From an uncultured Bacteroidales bacterium (lineage in GTDB: Bacteria; Bacteroidota; Bacteroidia; Bacteroidales; P3), in the NCBI GenBank assembly GCA_946540365.1, contig CAMNIH010000009.1, forward strand, positions 1 through 25,117: a stretch of DNA of 25,117 nucleotides, in the 5' to 3' direction. How positions within the stretch are numbered: the stretch's first letter is position 1; every line of letters starts with the position of its first letter. The notes under the pieces were generated by a model that was not told the DNA's origin, did not search any database, and saw only the letters and a program-made list of their open reading frames with translations. Positions 7,784-15,240 of the stretch are shown here, piece after piece. Position numbers and translations under genes: made by a program.

Positions 7784-8781
7784 ATCTTTTTCACGTCGTA
7801 GACGGGCATCTGCAGTGCCTCGCTCAGGGTGGCGCAGGCGCGCTGCGAGTCGAGCAGGAAGCCTTGTGGTGAGGTGGGGTTGAGGGTGATGGCCAGCAGG
7901 CGGCTGCGCTGCAGCACCTGCAGGCGTCCGCCCTGGCGGCGGAAGTCGGTCAGGGCTTCAGGGGTGATGAAGAGCTTGGTGAAGTCCCTTGCTATCAGTG
8001 TGATATCATTGCCCTTCGAGGCCAGCGTGCGGAGCAGGCGGTCGCTGACGGCCCCCGAGGCGAAGAAGCGGCGGCCGAAGCGGAGCAGGTCGCCCTCGGC
8101 CTGGTCGATGAGGAAGGCCGAGGCGATGCCCAGGTCGTGGGGCGTGCCCTCGTCGTCGAGGGCCCAGATGCCTGATTCTATGTTGTTCAGCGGCTCCCGC
8201 AGCGCGGGATCCACCTCGTCGATGTTGATCAGGTCGAAAAGGAATTTGGTCTTGGCCACCAGTTGCTTGAGGTTGGCCGACACGGCGGCGCCGGTGGCCA
8301 GGATCATGGCATCGGTGACGGTGGGCGAGGCGAGGCTCAGCCGCGAGAGGGCCCCGTCGACGATGGTGAGCCTTACGCCCATGGAATCAAGCTGTTCGAT
8401 CTGCTGGCGCAGCACGCCGGTGGTGGCGGCACCGGACAGGAGCACCTTGCCCCGCATCAGCACGCGGGCCGTCACCAGCGGCCCTAAGGCGGTGCGACGG
8501 CTGTCGACCGATTCGAGGCTCGACAGCAGCTGCCGACGCAGGTAGTGCTGCTCGGAGGTGATGAAATGGGTGCCTTCGTAGAGGGTGATTTCGGGTTTGG
8601 CGGTGGCGAAAACCGAGTCGACCTGTTCGCCGTCGACCCCGATCGAGGTGACCCCCACATGGACGCCCAACTCGTTCATTCTATGCAGTATATAGTTCAA
8701 GCACACCGTCTTGCCGGTGTTCTTCTCGAGTCCCACAATGGAAAGGCTCCGGTGGCGTAGTATATCGTTGACGAAGGGCAT
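7780..8781 (-). CDS. kamB: P-loop protein, probable lysine 5,6-aminomutase reactivase subunit KamB-like
   Basis: The chosen start is the ATG at 8781 (MPFVNDILRH), giving 333 residues. An upstream TTG would put the likely promoter box inside the coding region. A Walker A motif, GLEKNTGKT, lies at about residues 17-25, followed by DGEQVDSVF and a region rich in short hydrophobic strands (VRLTIVDGALSR, DAMILATGAAV). This resembles KamB proteins found next to KamC in lysine fermentation clusters, where the pair is proposed to restore damaged adenosylcobalamin-dependent aminomutase. The gene is first of a four-gene minus-strand operon and overlaps the kamC-like gene by 4 bases. A cobalamin or aminomutase link cannot be verified in this window. 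If the assignment is wrong, it is still a P-loop NTPase of unknown role. Confidence 0.65.
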   Translation of the reverse strand: MPFVNDILRHRSLSIVGLEKNTGKTVCLNYILHRMNELGVHVGVTSIGVDGEQVDSVFATAKPEITLYEGTHFITSEQHYLRRQLLSSLESVDSRRTALGPLVTARVLMRGKVLLSGAATTGVLRQQIEQLDSMGVRLTIVDGALSRLSLASPTVTDAMILATGAAVSANLKQLVAKTKFLFDLINIDEVDPALREPLNNIESGIWALDDEGTPHDLGIASAFLIDQAEGDLLRFGRRFFASGAVSDRLLRTLASKGNDITLIARDFTKLFITPEALTDFRRQGGRLQVLQRSRLLAITLNPTSPQGFLLDSQRACATLSEALQMPVYDVKKI

Positions 8782-8792
8782 AATTGTGACTG

Positions 8793-8800
8793 CAAAGATA
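8793..8800 (-). promoter_or_regulatory. Putative -7 box of the kamB-led operon
   Basis: The minus strand reads TATCTTTG, an exact TAnnTTTG match, ending 11 bases before the ATG at 8781. Transcription would start only a few bases before the start codon. No TTTG is found at 19-21 bases upstream; the nearest is at 11 bases. Confidence 0.5.
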
Positions 8801-8858
8801 CGAAAAAAATTCAAATTTTCTTCTTTTTTGATAAATATCTGCTCCCCCTCAGCCCCCT

Positions 8859-8974
8859 GTCAGGTCTACCTTTTCTTCAGTCGTTCTTCAGTCGTTCTTC
8901 AGTCGTTCTTCAGTGATCACTGAAGAACGACTGAAGAACGACTGAAGAACGACTGAAGAAAAGGTAGACTTGAC
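8859..8974. repeat. 116-bp near-perfect palindrome made of 11-bp phased repeats
   Basis: The dyad axis lies between 8916 and 8917 at GTGATCAC. Bases 8864-8969 form a perfect 106-bp palindrome; one G-T mismatch (8863/8970) and four more matching pairs extend it to 8859-8974. Each arm holds four copies of TTCTTCAG (starts 8873, 8884, 8895 and 8906) joined by TCG, giving an exact 11-base period close to one helical turn. There is no spacer between the arms. It lies between the divergent promoters of the kamB operon and the rfbA operon, outside both predicted transcripts. Possible roles are a phased operator array, a cruciform-forming element or a remnant of a mobile repeat; none is proven. Confidence 0.95.
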
Positions 8975-9025
8975 CTATAGTCATGGTGGGGTGAAAGGGG
9001 CGAGGGGCGAATTTTTGCACAGTTG

Positions 9026-9057
9026 TTTGCAGGATATGATATTTTTTCGTATGTTTG
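9026..9057 (+). promoter_or_regulatory. Bacteroidetes-type promoter of the rfbA-to-dehydratase operon
   Basis: TTTG at 9026-9029 and TATGTTTG at 9050-9057 are spaced by 20 bases, matching both elements of the Bacteroidetes promoter. It lies 51 bases downstream of the palindrome and about 120 bases upstream of the rfbA ATG. Confidence 0.75.
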
Positions 9058-9179
9058 CATGGTCATTTGTTGCGGCTCGATGCCGTCAACAGATTGTGGC
9101 TCAATATCCTTGCAGTGATGCTGAGGGTATATATATATGTTAAATCACTCAACGACGACTGATAAAGACTCGAGAAACG
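9058..9179 (+). other. Leader region of the polysaccharide operon
   Basis: About 115 bases would be transcribed ahead of rfbA. The region contains an AT repeat (TATATATATATGT, about 9128-9140) and no open frame or recognisable riboswitch. I see no terminator-like hairpin. It completes the 398-bp gene-free interval 8782-9179, which otherwise holds the palindrome and the two divergent promoters. Confidence 0.4.
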
Positions 9180-10061
9180 ATGAAAGGAATTGTTCTGGCC
9201 GGAGGATCCGGCACACGGCTTTACCCGATTACCAAGGGTGTCAGCAAGCAGTTGCTGCCCATCTATGACAAGCCGATGGTGTACTACCCCATTTCGGTGT
9301 TGATGTTGGCGGGCATCCGCGACATATTGATCATTTCGACCCCGTTCGACCTGCCGGCCTTCCGGCGTTTGCTGGGCGACGGGAGCGACTTCGGGGTGCG
9401 CTTCAGCTATGCTGAGCAGCCTTCGCCCGACGGCCTGGCGCAGGCCTTCATCATCGGCGAGGAGTTTATCGGCGACGATTCGGTGTGTCTGGTGCTGGGC
9501 GACAACATCTTCCACGGCAACGGGCTGAGCCGGATGCTGCGTCAGGCGGTACACAACGTCGACGAGTTGCAGAAGGCCACGGTCTTCGGCTACTGGGTGG
9601 CCGATCCCGAGCGCTACGGTGTGGCGGAGTTCGACGCCAGCGGCAAGGTGCTCTCGATTGAGGAGAAGCCCCGCGAGCCCAAGTCGAACTATGCCGTCGT
9701 GGGCCTCTACTTCTACCCGAACAGTGTGGTGCAGGTGGCCAAGAGCATCAAGCCCTCGGCCCGCGGCGAGCTGGAAATCACGTCGGTGAACCAGGAGTAC
9801 CTGCGCCAGGGGGCGCTGAATGTGCAGCTGATGGGACGCGGATTCGCGTGGCTCGACACGGGCACCCACGACTCGCTGGCCGAGGCGTCGACCTTCATCG
9901 AGGTGATCGAGAAGCGGCAGGGCCTGAAGGTGGCCTGCCTCGAGAGCATCGGCTACGAGAACGGATGGCTGACGGCCGACGAGGTGCGCCGTGTGGCCCA
10001 GCCGATGATCAAGAACCAGTACGGGCAGTATCTGCTCAAGTTGACAGAACAAGCGGAATGA
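9180..10061 (+). CDS. rfbA: Glucose-1-phosphate thymidylyltransferase
   Basis: RfbA/RmlA joins dTTP and glucose-1-phosphate to give dTDP-glucose, the first step of dTDP-L-rhamnose synthesis in the cytoplasm. The 293-residue length is standard. The N terminus carries the nucleotidyltransferase signature GGSGTRLYP followed by [15 protein letters not shown]. Further family motifs are [33 protein letters not shown] and [13 protein letters not shown]. It is the first gene of an eight-gene operon. Its TGA overlaps the rfbC ATG (10058-10061), so the two are probably translationally coupled. rfbB, the 4,6-dehydratase needed next in the pathway, is not in the window. Confidence 0.97.
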   Translation: MKGIVLAGGSGTRLYPITKGVSKQLLPIYDKPMVYYPISVLMLAGIRDILIISTPFDLPAFRRLLGDGSDFGVRFSYAEQPSPDGLAQAFIIGEEFIGDDSVCLVLGDNIFHGNGLSRMLRQAVHNVDELQKATVFGYWVADPERYGVAEFDASGKVLSIEEKPREPKSNYAVVGLYFYPNSVVQVAKSIKPSARGELEITSVNQEYLRQGALNVQLMGRGFAWLDTGTHDSLAEASTFIEVIEKRQGLKVACLESIGYENGWLTADEVRRVAQPMIKNQYGQYLLKLTEQAE

Positions 10062-10606
10062 ATATCATCAAGACTGACATAGAGGGTGTCTGCATCATCG
10101 AACCACGGGTGTTCGGCGATGCACGTGGCTATTTCTTCGAGAGTTACAACCGACGCGACTTCGCGCAGGTGTCGGAGGTGGAGTTTGTGCAGGACAACGA
10201 GTCGCGCTCGTGCTACGGCGTGGTGCGGGGCCTGCATTTCCAGCGTCCGCCCTACGCCCAGGCCAAGCTGGTGCGCGTGGTGGAGGGCACGGTGCTCGAC
10301 GTGGCCGTCGACCTGCGGGCCGGCAGCCCCACCTACGGCCGCCATGTGGCCGTCGAACTGTCGGCCGAAAACCACCGCCAGTTCTTCATGCCGCAGGGCT
10401 TCGCGCACGGCTTTGCGGTGCTGAGCCCGACAGCGGTGTTCCAGTACAAGTGCGACAACCTCTACCACCCCGAGTCCGAGGGGGCGCTGGCCTGGGACGA
10501 CCCCACGCTGGCCATCGACTGGCACCTGCCGGCCGACCAGGTAATCCTCTCCGACAAGGATCGTCATCATCCACAGTTTAAGGACTTTATTACCCCGTTC
10601 AAATGA
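10058..10606 (+). CDS. rfbC: dTDP-4-dehydrorhamnose 3,5-epimerase
   Basis: RfbC/RmlC epimerises C3 and C5 of dTDP-4-keto-6-deoxyglucose. The protein has 182 residues, the usual size of this cupin enzyme. Visible family motifs are RGYFFESYN near the N terminus, RGLHFQRPP with the catalytic-type His60, QAKLVRV (Lys70), [11 protein letters not shown], and [12 protein letters not shown] with Tyr130. SDKD near residue 167 may supply the Asp partner of the His. The start ATG at 10058 lies inside the rfbA stop region; earlier in-frame starts would run deep into rfbA. It ends with an ATGA overlap onto rfbD. Confidence 0.96.
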   Translation: MNIIKTDIEGVCIIEPRVFGDARGYFFESYNRRDFAQVSEVEFVQDNESRSCYGVVRGLHFQRPPYAQAKLVRVVEGTVLDVAVDLRAGSPTYGRHVAVELSAENHRQFFMPQGFAHGFAVLSPTAVFQYKCDNLYHPESEGALAWDDPTLAIDWHLPADQVILSDKDRHHPQFKDFITPFK

Positions 10607-11460
10607 AGATACTTGTCACAGGTGCCAACGGACAGCTGGGCCGGCACTTCCGCCGGTTGGCTCCGCAGTCGGAGCACAGCTGGCTGTTTGCCGATGTCGA
10701 GGAGTTGGATATCACCTCGGCCGAGGCGGTGGAGGCCTACGTGAAGGGCCAGGGCGTGGAGCTGGTGATCAACTGTGCGGCCTACACGAACGTGGACCGC
10801 GCCGAGAGCGACGAGGCGGCGGCCCTCCGCATCAACGGCGACGCCGTCGGCTATCTGGCGGCCGCCATGCGGAACGTCGGCGGCACGCTGATCCACTTCT
10901 CGACCGACTACGTCTTCGGAGGCAACCGCAACAATACGCCCTGCCGCGAGGACGAGCCGGGCAACCCCACGGGGGCCTACGGCCGCACCAAGCTGGCCGG
11001 CGAGCGCGCCGCCGAGGGGTGCCACCATCTGATCTTCCGCACGTCGTGGCTCTACTCGGAGTACGGCAAGAACTTCCTGCTCACCATGTTGCGGCTGACC
11101 GCCGAGCGGCCGGAGCTGCAGGTGGTGTTCGACCAGGTGGGCACGCCGACCTATGCCGGCGACCTGGCCCGGGCGGTCTTCACGCTGGTCGAGAACGGCG
11201 ACTACCGCCGCCACGAAGGGGTGTTCCACTATGCCAACGAGGGGGTGTGCAGCTGGTACGACTTCGCCCACGAGATCGCGCGCCAGAGCGGCCACACCGC
11301 CTGCCGCATACGCCCCTGCCACAGCGACGAGTACCCCTCGCCGGTCAAACGGCCGGCCTACTCGGTGCTCGACAAGACCAAATTCAAACAAACGTTCCAC
11401 CAAGAGGTGCCCCACTGGGTCGATGCCTTGGCAAGGTGCCTCGTCAATATACAGCTATGA
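10603..11460 (+). CDS. rfbD: dTDP-4-dehydrorhamnose reductase
   Basis: RfbD/RmlD makes dTDP-L-rhamnose with NAD(P)H. The 285-residue protein starts with a Rossmann motif GANGQLG (residues 7-13). It carries FSTDYVFGG around residue 100 and the SDR catalytic pair Tyr126-Lys130 in AYGRTKLAGE, then RTSWLYSEYGKNF and DQVGTPTYAGDLA. Both ends overlap neighbours by 4 bases (ATGA at 10603 and 11457). With rfbA and rfbC it supplies three of the four rhamnose enzymes. Confidence 0.96.
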   Translation: MKILVTGANGQLGRHFRRLAPQSEHSWLFADVEELDITSAEAVEAYVKGQGVELVINCAAYTNVDRAESDEAAALRINGDAVGYLAAAMRNVGGTLIHFSTDYVFGGNRNNTPCREDEPGNPTGAYGRTKLAGERAAEGCHHLIFRTSWLYSEYGKNFLLTMLRLTAERPELQVVFDQVGTPTYAGDLARAVFTLVENGDYRRHEGVFHYANEGVCSWYDFAHEIARQSGHTACRIRPCHSDEYPSPVKRPAYSVLDKTKFKQTFHQEVPHWVDALARCLVNIQL

Positions 11461-12410
11461 AGAATTTTCTACTCATCGGAGTCGGTGGCTATGTGGCCCC
11501 CCGTCACCTCCGCGCCATCAAAGATACCGGCAACAACCTGGTCGCCGCCTACGACAAGAACGACTCGGTCGGCATCATGGACAGCTACTTCCCCCGCGCT
11601 TCGTTCTTCACGGAGCAGGAACTCTTCGACCGCCACAACAACTGGTTCAAGTCGCAGGGCAACCGGCTGGACTACCTGTCGGTTTGCTCGCCCAACTACC
11701 TCCACGACGCCCACACGCGCTACGGCCTGCGGCTGGGGTGCGACGTCATCTGCGAGAAGCCCGTGGTGCTCAGTCCCTGGAACATCGACGCTCTGGAGGC
11801 CATCGAGCAGGAGACCGGCCACAAGGCCTACACTATCTTCCAGCTGCGCCTGCACCCGTCGGTGGTGGCGTTGAAGAAGAAGATCGACGAGGGTCCGAAG
11901 GACAAGGTCTACGACGTGGACCTCACCTACATCACGCCGCGCGGCTACTGGTACTACGCCTCGTGGAAGGGCCAGGTGCAGAAGAGCGGCGGCGTGGCCA
12001 CCAACATCGGCGTCCATTTCTACGACATGCTGCAGTGGGTCTTCGGCCCGGTGCAGAAGAGCGTGGTGCATGTGAGCCGCCACGACCGTGTGGCGGGCTA
12101 CCTCGAACTGCGCCAGGCGCGGGTGCGCTACTTCCTCAGCATCAACGGCGACCACCTGCCCGAAGGGCACAGCGGCAGCTACCGCAGCATCCTGATGGAT
12201 GGCGAGGAGTTCGAGTTCAGCCAGGGCTTCACCGACCTGCACACCCGCTCGTATGAGGAGGTGCTGGCCGGACGCGGCTTCCGCATCGGCGAGGCCAAGG
12301 AGTGCATCCAGACCGTCTACGACATACGCCATGCCGAACCCATCGGCCTGCAGGGCGACTACCACCCGATGGCCAAGTATCCCTTAACCCCACACCCCTT
12401 CGGATGGTAA
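11457..12410 (+). CDS. wbpB: UDP-GlcNAc-uronate 3-dehydrogenase (WbpB/WlbA-type Gfo/Idh/MocA oxidoreductase)
   Basis: WbpB/WlbA oxidises C3 of UDP-N-acetyl-D-glucosaminuronate so that an amino group can be installed. The 317-residue length matches the family. The N terminus has a nucleotide-binding loop ([12 protein letters not shown], about residues 6-17) and the Gfo/Idh motif CEKPV with Lys101. [11 protein letters not shown] around residue 187 contains the likely active-site His. The ATG at 11457 overlaps the rfbD stop by 4 bases; upstream in-frame starts would be inside rfbD. The identity is reinforced by the next three genes, which encode the matching acetyltransferase, aminotransferase and 6-dehydrogenase. 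A generic Gfo/Idh enzyme is the fallback, but context argues against it. Confidence 0.88.
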   Translation: MKNFLLIGVGGYVAPRHLRAIKDTGNNLVAAYDKNDSVGIMDSYFPRASFFTEQELFDRHNNWFKSQGNRLDYLSVCSPNYLHDAHTRYGLRLGCDVICEKPVVLSPWNIDALEAIEQETGHKAYTIFQLRLHPSVVALKKKIDEGPKDKVYDVDLTYITPRGYWYYASWKGQVQKSGGVATNIGVHFYDMLQWVFGPVQKSVVHVSRHDRVAGYLELRQARVRYFLSINGDHLPEGHSGSYRSILMDGEEFEFSQGFTDLHTRSYEEVLAGRGFRIGEAKECIQTVYDIRHAEPIGLQGDYHPMAKYPLTPHPFGW

Positions 12411-12883
12411 ACGACGTGTTCATACATGAGAGCTCGTACGTCGACGACGGCGTGACGCTGGGCAAGGGCACCAAGGTGTGGCACTTCTGCCATGTGCAGA
12501 CGGGAGCCGTGCTGGGCGAGCGCTGCTCGCTGGGGCAGAACGTCAACATCGGGCCCAATGTCAAGATCGGCAACGGCGTCCGCATACAGAACAACGTGTC
12601 GGTCTACGAGGGCGTGGAGATCGAGGACAACGTCTTTCTCGGCCCGAGCTGCGTCTTCACCAACGTGCTGATGCCGCGCCTCGACCGCCCGGCCAACGGG
12701 CACTACGAGCGCACGCTGGTCAAAGAGGGTGCCTCCATCGGCGCCAATGCCACCATCGTCTGCGGCCACACCATCGGCCGCCACGCCTTGGTGGGTGCCG
12801 GCGCCGTGGTGACCAAGGATGTGCCCGACTATGCCATCGTGGCCGGAGTGCCGGCAAGAGTAATAGGTAAAGTAGAAGAATAA
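12404..12883 (+). CDS. wbpD: UDP-2-acetamido-3-amino-uronate N-acetyltransferase (left-handed beta-helix)
   Basis: The 159-residue protein is a left-handed beta-helix built of hexapeptide repeats (for example [45 protein letters not shown]). It carries the WbpD/WlbB-type insertion [10 protein letters not shown] before the last coils and ends VPARVIGK. It would acetylate the 3-amino group from acetyl-CoA. The chosen ATG at 12404 overlaps the wbpB stop by 7 bases; a longer in-frame opening runs into wbpB and has no family similarity. It is a little shorter than some homologues at about 190 residues. A single base separates it from wbpE. Confidence 0.88.
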   Translation: MVNDVFIHESSYVDDGVTLGKGTKVWHFCHVQTGAVLGERCSLGQNVNIGPNVKIGNGVRIQNNVSVYEGVEIEDNVFLGPSCVFTNVLMPRLDRPANGHYERTLVKEGASIGANATIVCGHTIGRHALVGAGAVVTKDVPDYAIVAGVPARVIGKVEE

Positions 12884-12884
12884 G

Positions 12885-13982
12885 ATGCAGTTCCGCGATT
12901 TACATAGACAATACGAGGCCATGAAGGCCGAGATGGACGAGGCGATGCTCCGCGTCGCCGCCTCGGGAGCCTACATCATGGGGCCCCAGGTGGCCGAGCT
13001 GGAGCGGCAGCTGGCCGACTACGTGGGCGTGAAGCACTGCGTCTCCTGCGCCAACGGCACCGACGCCCTGCGCCTCTCGCTGATGGCCATGGGCATTGGA
13101 CAGGGCGATGCCGTCTTTGTGCCCGACTTCACCTTCTTCGCCACCGCCGAGGCTGTGGCCATGGTAGGGGCCACGCCGATATTTGTCGATGTGGACAGGG
13201 AGACCTACAATATCGACCCCTGCCTGATCTATGAGGAATACGAGACTGTGAGGTGCAACACCAGCCTGCGGCCCGCCGCCGTCATTGCCGTGGACCTCTT
13301 TGGCCTTCCGGCCGACTACGACGCCCTGCGCGAGGTCTGCCGCACCTGCAATCTTCTCCTCATCGAGGACGGCGCCCAGGGCTTCGGCGGCAGCATCCGC
13401 GGCAGACGTGCCTGCTCCTTCGGCGACCTCGGCACCACCTCCTTCTTCCCCGCCAAGCCGCTGGGCTGCTATGGCGACGGCGGCGCCATCTTTACAGACG
13501 ACGACAGTTATGCCGACCTGCTGCGTTCGCTTCGCGTGCATGGCAAGGGCACCGACAAATACGACAATGTGCGCCTCGGCCTCAACTCGCGCCTCGACAC
13601 CCTCCAGGCCGCCATCCTGCAGGTCAAGATGCGCCATTTCGACGATGAGCTGAAGGCCGTGAACCGCGTGGCCGCGAAATACAGCCAACTCCTCGCAGGC
13701 AAGGTTCAGACTCCCGTTGTGCCGGAAGGCTATACCTCCTCGTGGGCGCAATACACTATCCAGGTGGAGAACCGCGACGAGCTGCAGGCGCGCTTCAAGG
13801 CTGCCGGCGTCCCTTCCATGGTCTACTACCCCCGCACCATGAGCCGCCAGACGGCTTTTGCAGGCTTGGACAAATGGACCATGACCCCCACGGCCGGGCA
13901 ACTGACTCGCACCGTCCTCTCGCTGCCCATGCACCCCTATATGACAGATGAAGAAATAGAAACTGTTGCATCACTGATATGA
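12885..13982 (+). CDS. wbpE: UDP-2-acetamido-3-keto-uronate aminotransferase (DegT/DnrJ/EryC1 family)
   Basis: This PLP enzyme of 365 residues would transfer an amino group from glutamate to the 3-keto sugar made by WbpB. It shows the DegT fold signatures: MQFRDLHRQY at the N terminus, SCANGTDALRLSL, PDFTFFATAEAV, IEDGAQGFGG with Asp162, and SFFPAKPLGCYGDGGA with the PLP-binding Lys191. RLDTLQAAIL is also typical. It begins one base after the acetyltransferase stop and shares an ATGA overlap with the dehydrogenase. The same order of genes (3-dehydrogenase, acetyltransferase, aminotransferase, 6-dehydrogenase) supports the pathway call over other sugar aminotransferases. Confidence 0.91.
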   Translation: MQFRDLHRQYEAMKAEMDEAMLRVAASGAYIMGPQVAELERQLADYVGVKHCVSCANGTDALRLSLMAMGIGQGDAVFVPDFTFFATAEAVAMVGATPIFVDVDRETYNIDPCLIYEEYETVRCNTSLRPAAVIAVDLFGLPADYDALREVCRTCNLLLIEDGAQGFGGSIRGRRACSFGDLGTTSFFPAKPLGCYGDGGAIFTDDDSYADLLRSLRVHGKGTDKYDNVRLGLNSRLDTLQAAILQVKMRHFDDELKAVNRVAAKYSQLLAGKVQTPVVPEGYTSSWAQYTIQVENRDELQARFKAAGVPSMVYYPRTMSRQTAFAGLDKWTMTPTAGQLTRTVLSLPMHPYMTDEEIETVASLI

Positions 13983-15229
13983 TCAAACTGAGCGATATAA
14001 AGATATGTGTTGTAGGCCTGGGCTATGTGGGTCTGCCCTTGGCACGTCTTTTTTCCACCAAGTACCCCACCCTCGGCTTCGACATCAACAGTGCCCGCGT
14101 CGACGCCCTCAACGGCGGCCACGACGCCACGCTGGAGGTCGAAGACGAGCTGCTGCAGGATGCCATCCGCAACCACGGCTTCCGCTGCACCTCGTCGCTC
14201 GACGACATCCGTGGCTGCAACGTCTACGTCGTCGCCGTGCCTACGCCCGTCGACGACAACAACCGGCCCGACCTGCGCCCGCTGATCGGGGCGTCGGAGA
14301 CGGTGGGTCGCGTGATCGGCAAGGGCGACATCGTCGTCTACGAGAGCACCGTCTACCCCGGTGTCACCGAGGAGACCTGCCTGCCCACGGTGGAGCGCGT
14401 CAGCGGTCTGACGCTCAACACCGACTTCTACGGCGGCTACAGCCCCGAGCGCATCAACCCCGGCGACAAGAAGCACCGCGTGGAGACCATCAAGAAGGTT
14501 ACCTCCGGCTCCACTCCGGAGGCCGCCGACCTCATCGACGCCATGTACAACAGCGTCCTCCTCAACGGCACCCACAAGACCCCCAGCATCAAGGTGGCCG
14601 AGGCCAGCAAGATCATCGAGAACAGCCAGCGCGACGTCAATATCGCCTTCGTCAACGAGCTGGCCAAGATATTTGCCGCCATGGGCATCGACACGCACGA
14701 TGTGCTGGATGCCGCTGCCAGCAAGTGGAACTTCATCCCCATGCAGCCCGGCCTCGTCGGCGGGCATTGCATCTCGGTCGACCCCTACTACCTCATCGAG
14801 CGCTCGCAGCTCTACGGCGTGCTGCCGCGGGTGATGAGCAACGCCCGTCGCCTCAACAACTCGATGGGCAACTACGTGGCCAACCAGACCATCCGCCAGA
14901 TGAACCTCAAAGGGGTGCCGGTCAAGGACAGCCGCATCCTCATCCTGGGCTACACCTTCAAGGAGAACTGCCCGGATACCCGCAACACCAAGGTGGTCGA
15001 TATCTGCAGCACCCTGCGCCAGTACACGCCGAATATCACCATCTACGACCCCTGGGTGGCGCAGTATAATACGCCACTGGAAGGGCAGGGGACTTTCGAT
15101 GCCGCCATCCTGGCGGTGGCCCACGACTGCTTCCGCTCGCTCGACCTCCGGGCCTTAGTGCCGCAACCCGGCGTCATCTACGACGTCAAAGGCGTACTTC
15201 CTCGTGAAATAATTGATTCAAGACTATAA
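13979..15229 (+). CDS. wbpA: UDP-N-acetyl-D-glucosamine 6-dehydrogenase (WbpA/TviB-type)
   Basis: The 416-residue protein belongs to the UDP-glucose/GDP-mannose dehydrogenase family. It has an N-terminal NAD site (VVGLGYVGLPLA, about residues 11-22), VPTPVD, YESTVYPGVTEE, YSPERINPGD, and the catalytic Cys264 in GGHCISVDPYYL. The C-terminal domain carries LGYTFKENCPDTRNTK. These features place it with the WbpA/TviB branch that oxidises N-acetylated UDP-hexosamines at C6 rather than with UDP-glucose dehydrogenases. Its product would be the substrate of WbpB. It overlaps wbpE by 4 bases, and the next gene starts 11 bases downstream. Confidence 0.9.
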   Translation: MIKLSDIKICVVGLGYVGLPLARLFSTKYPTLGFDINSARVDALNGGHDATLEVEDELLQDAIRNHGFRCTSSLDDIRGCNVYVVAVPTPVDDNNRPDLRPLIGASETVGRVIGKGDIVVYESTVYPGVTEETCLPTVERVSGLTLNTDFYGGYSPERINPGDKKHRVETIKKVTSGSTPEAADLIDAMYNSVLLNGTHKTPSIKVAEASKIIENSQRDVNIAFVNELAKIFAAMGIDTHDVLDAAASKWNFIPMQPGLVGGHCISVDPYYLIERSQLYGVLPRVMSNARRLNNSMGNYVANQTIRQMNLKGVPVKDSRILILGYTFKENCPDTRNTKVVDICSTLRQYTPNITIYDPWVAQYNTPLEGQGTFDAAILAVAHDCFRSLDLRALVPQPGVIYDVKGVLPREIIDSRL

Positions 15230-15240
15230 AAAACACAACT

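Noticed and set aside
8873..8960. Direct repeats of TTCTTCAG considered as a CRISPR array
   Set aside because: The repeat unit is 8 bases with a 3-base spacer and the whole element is an inverted palindrome; no cas genes are nearby.
8859..8974. Palindrome considered as an invertible promoter or a bidirectional terminator
   Set aside because: There is no spacer segment to invert, no recombinase gene nearby, and the element lies upstream of both divergent promoters rather than at transcript ends.
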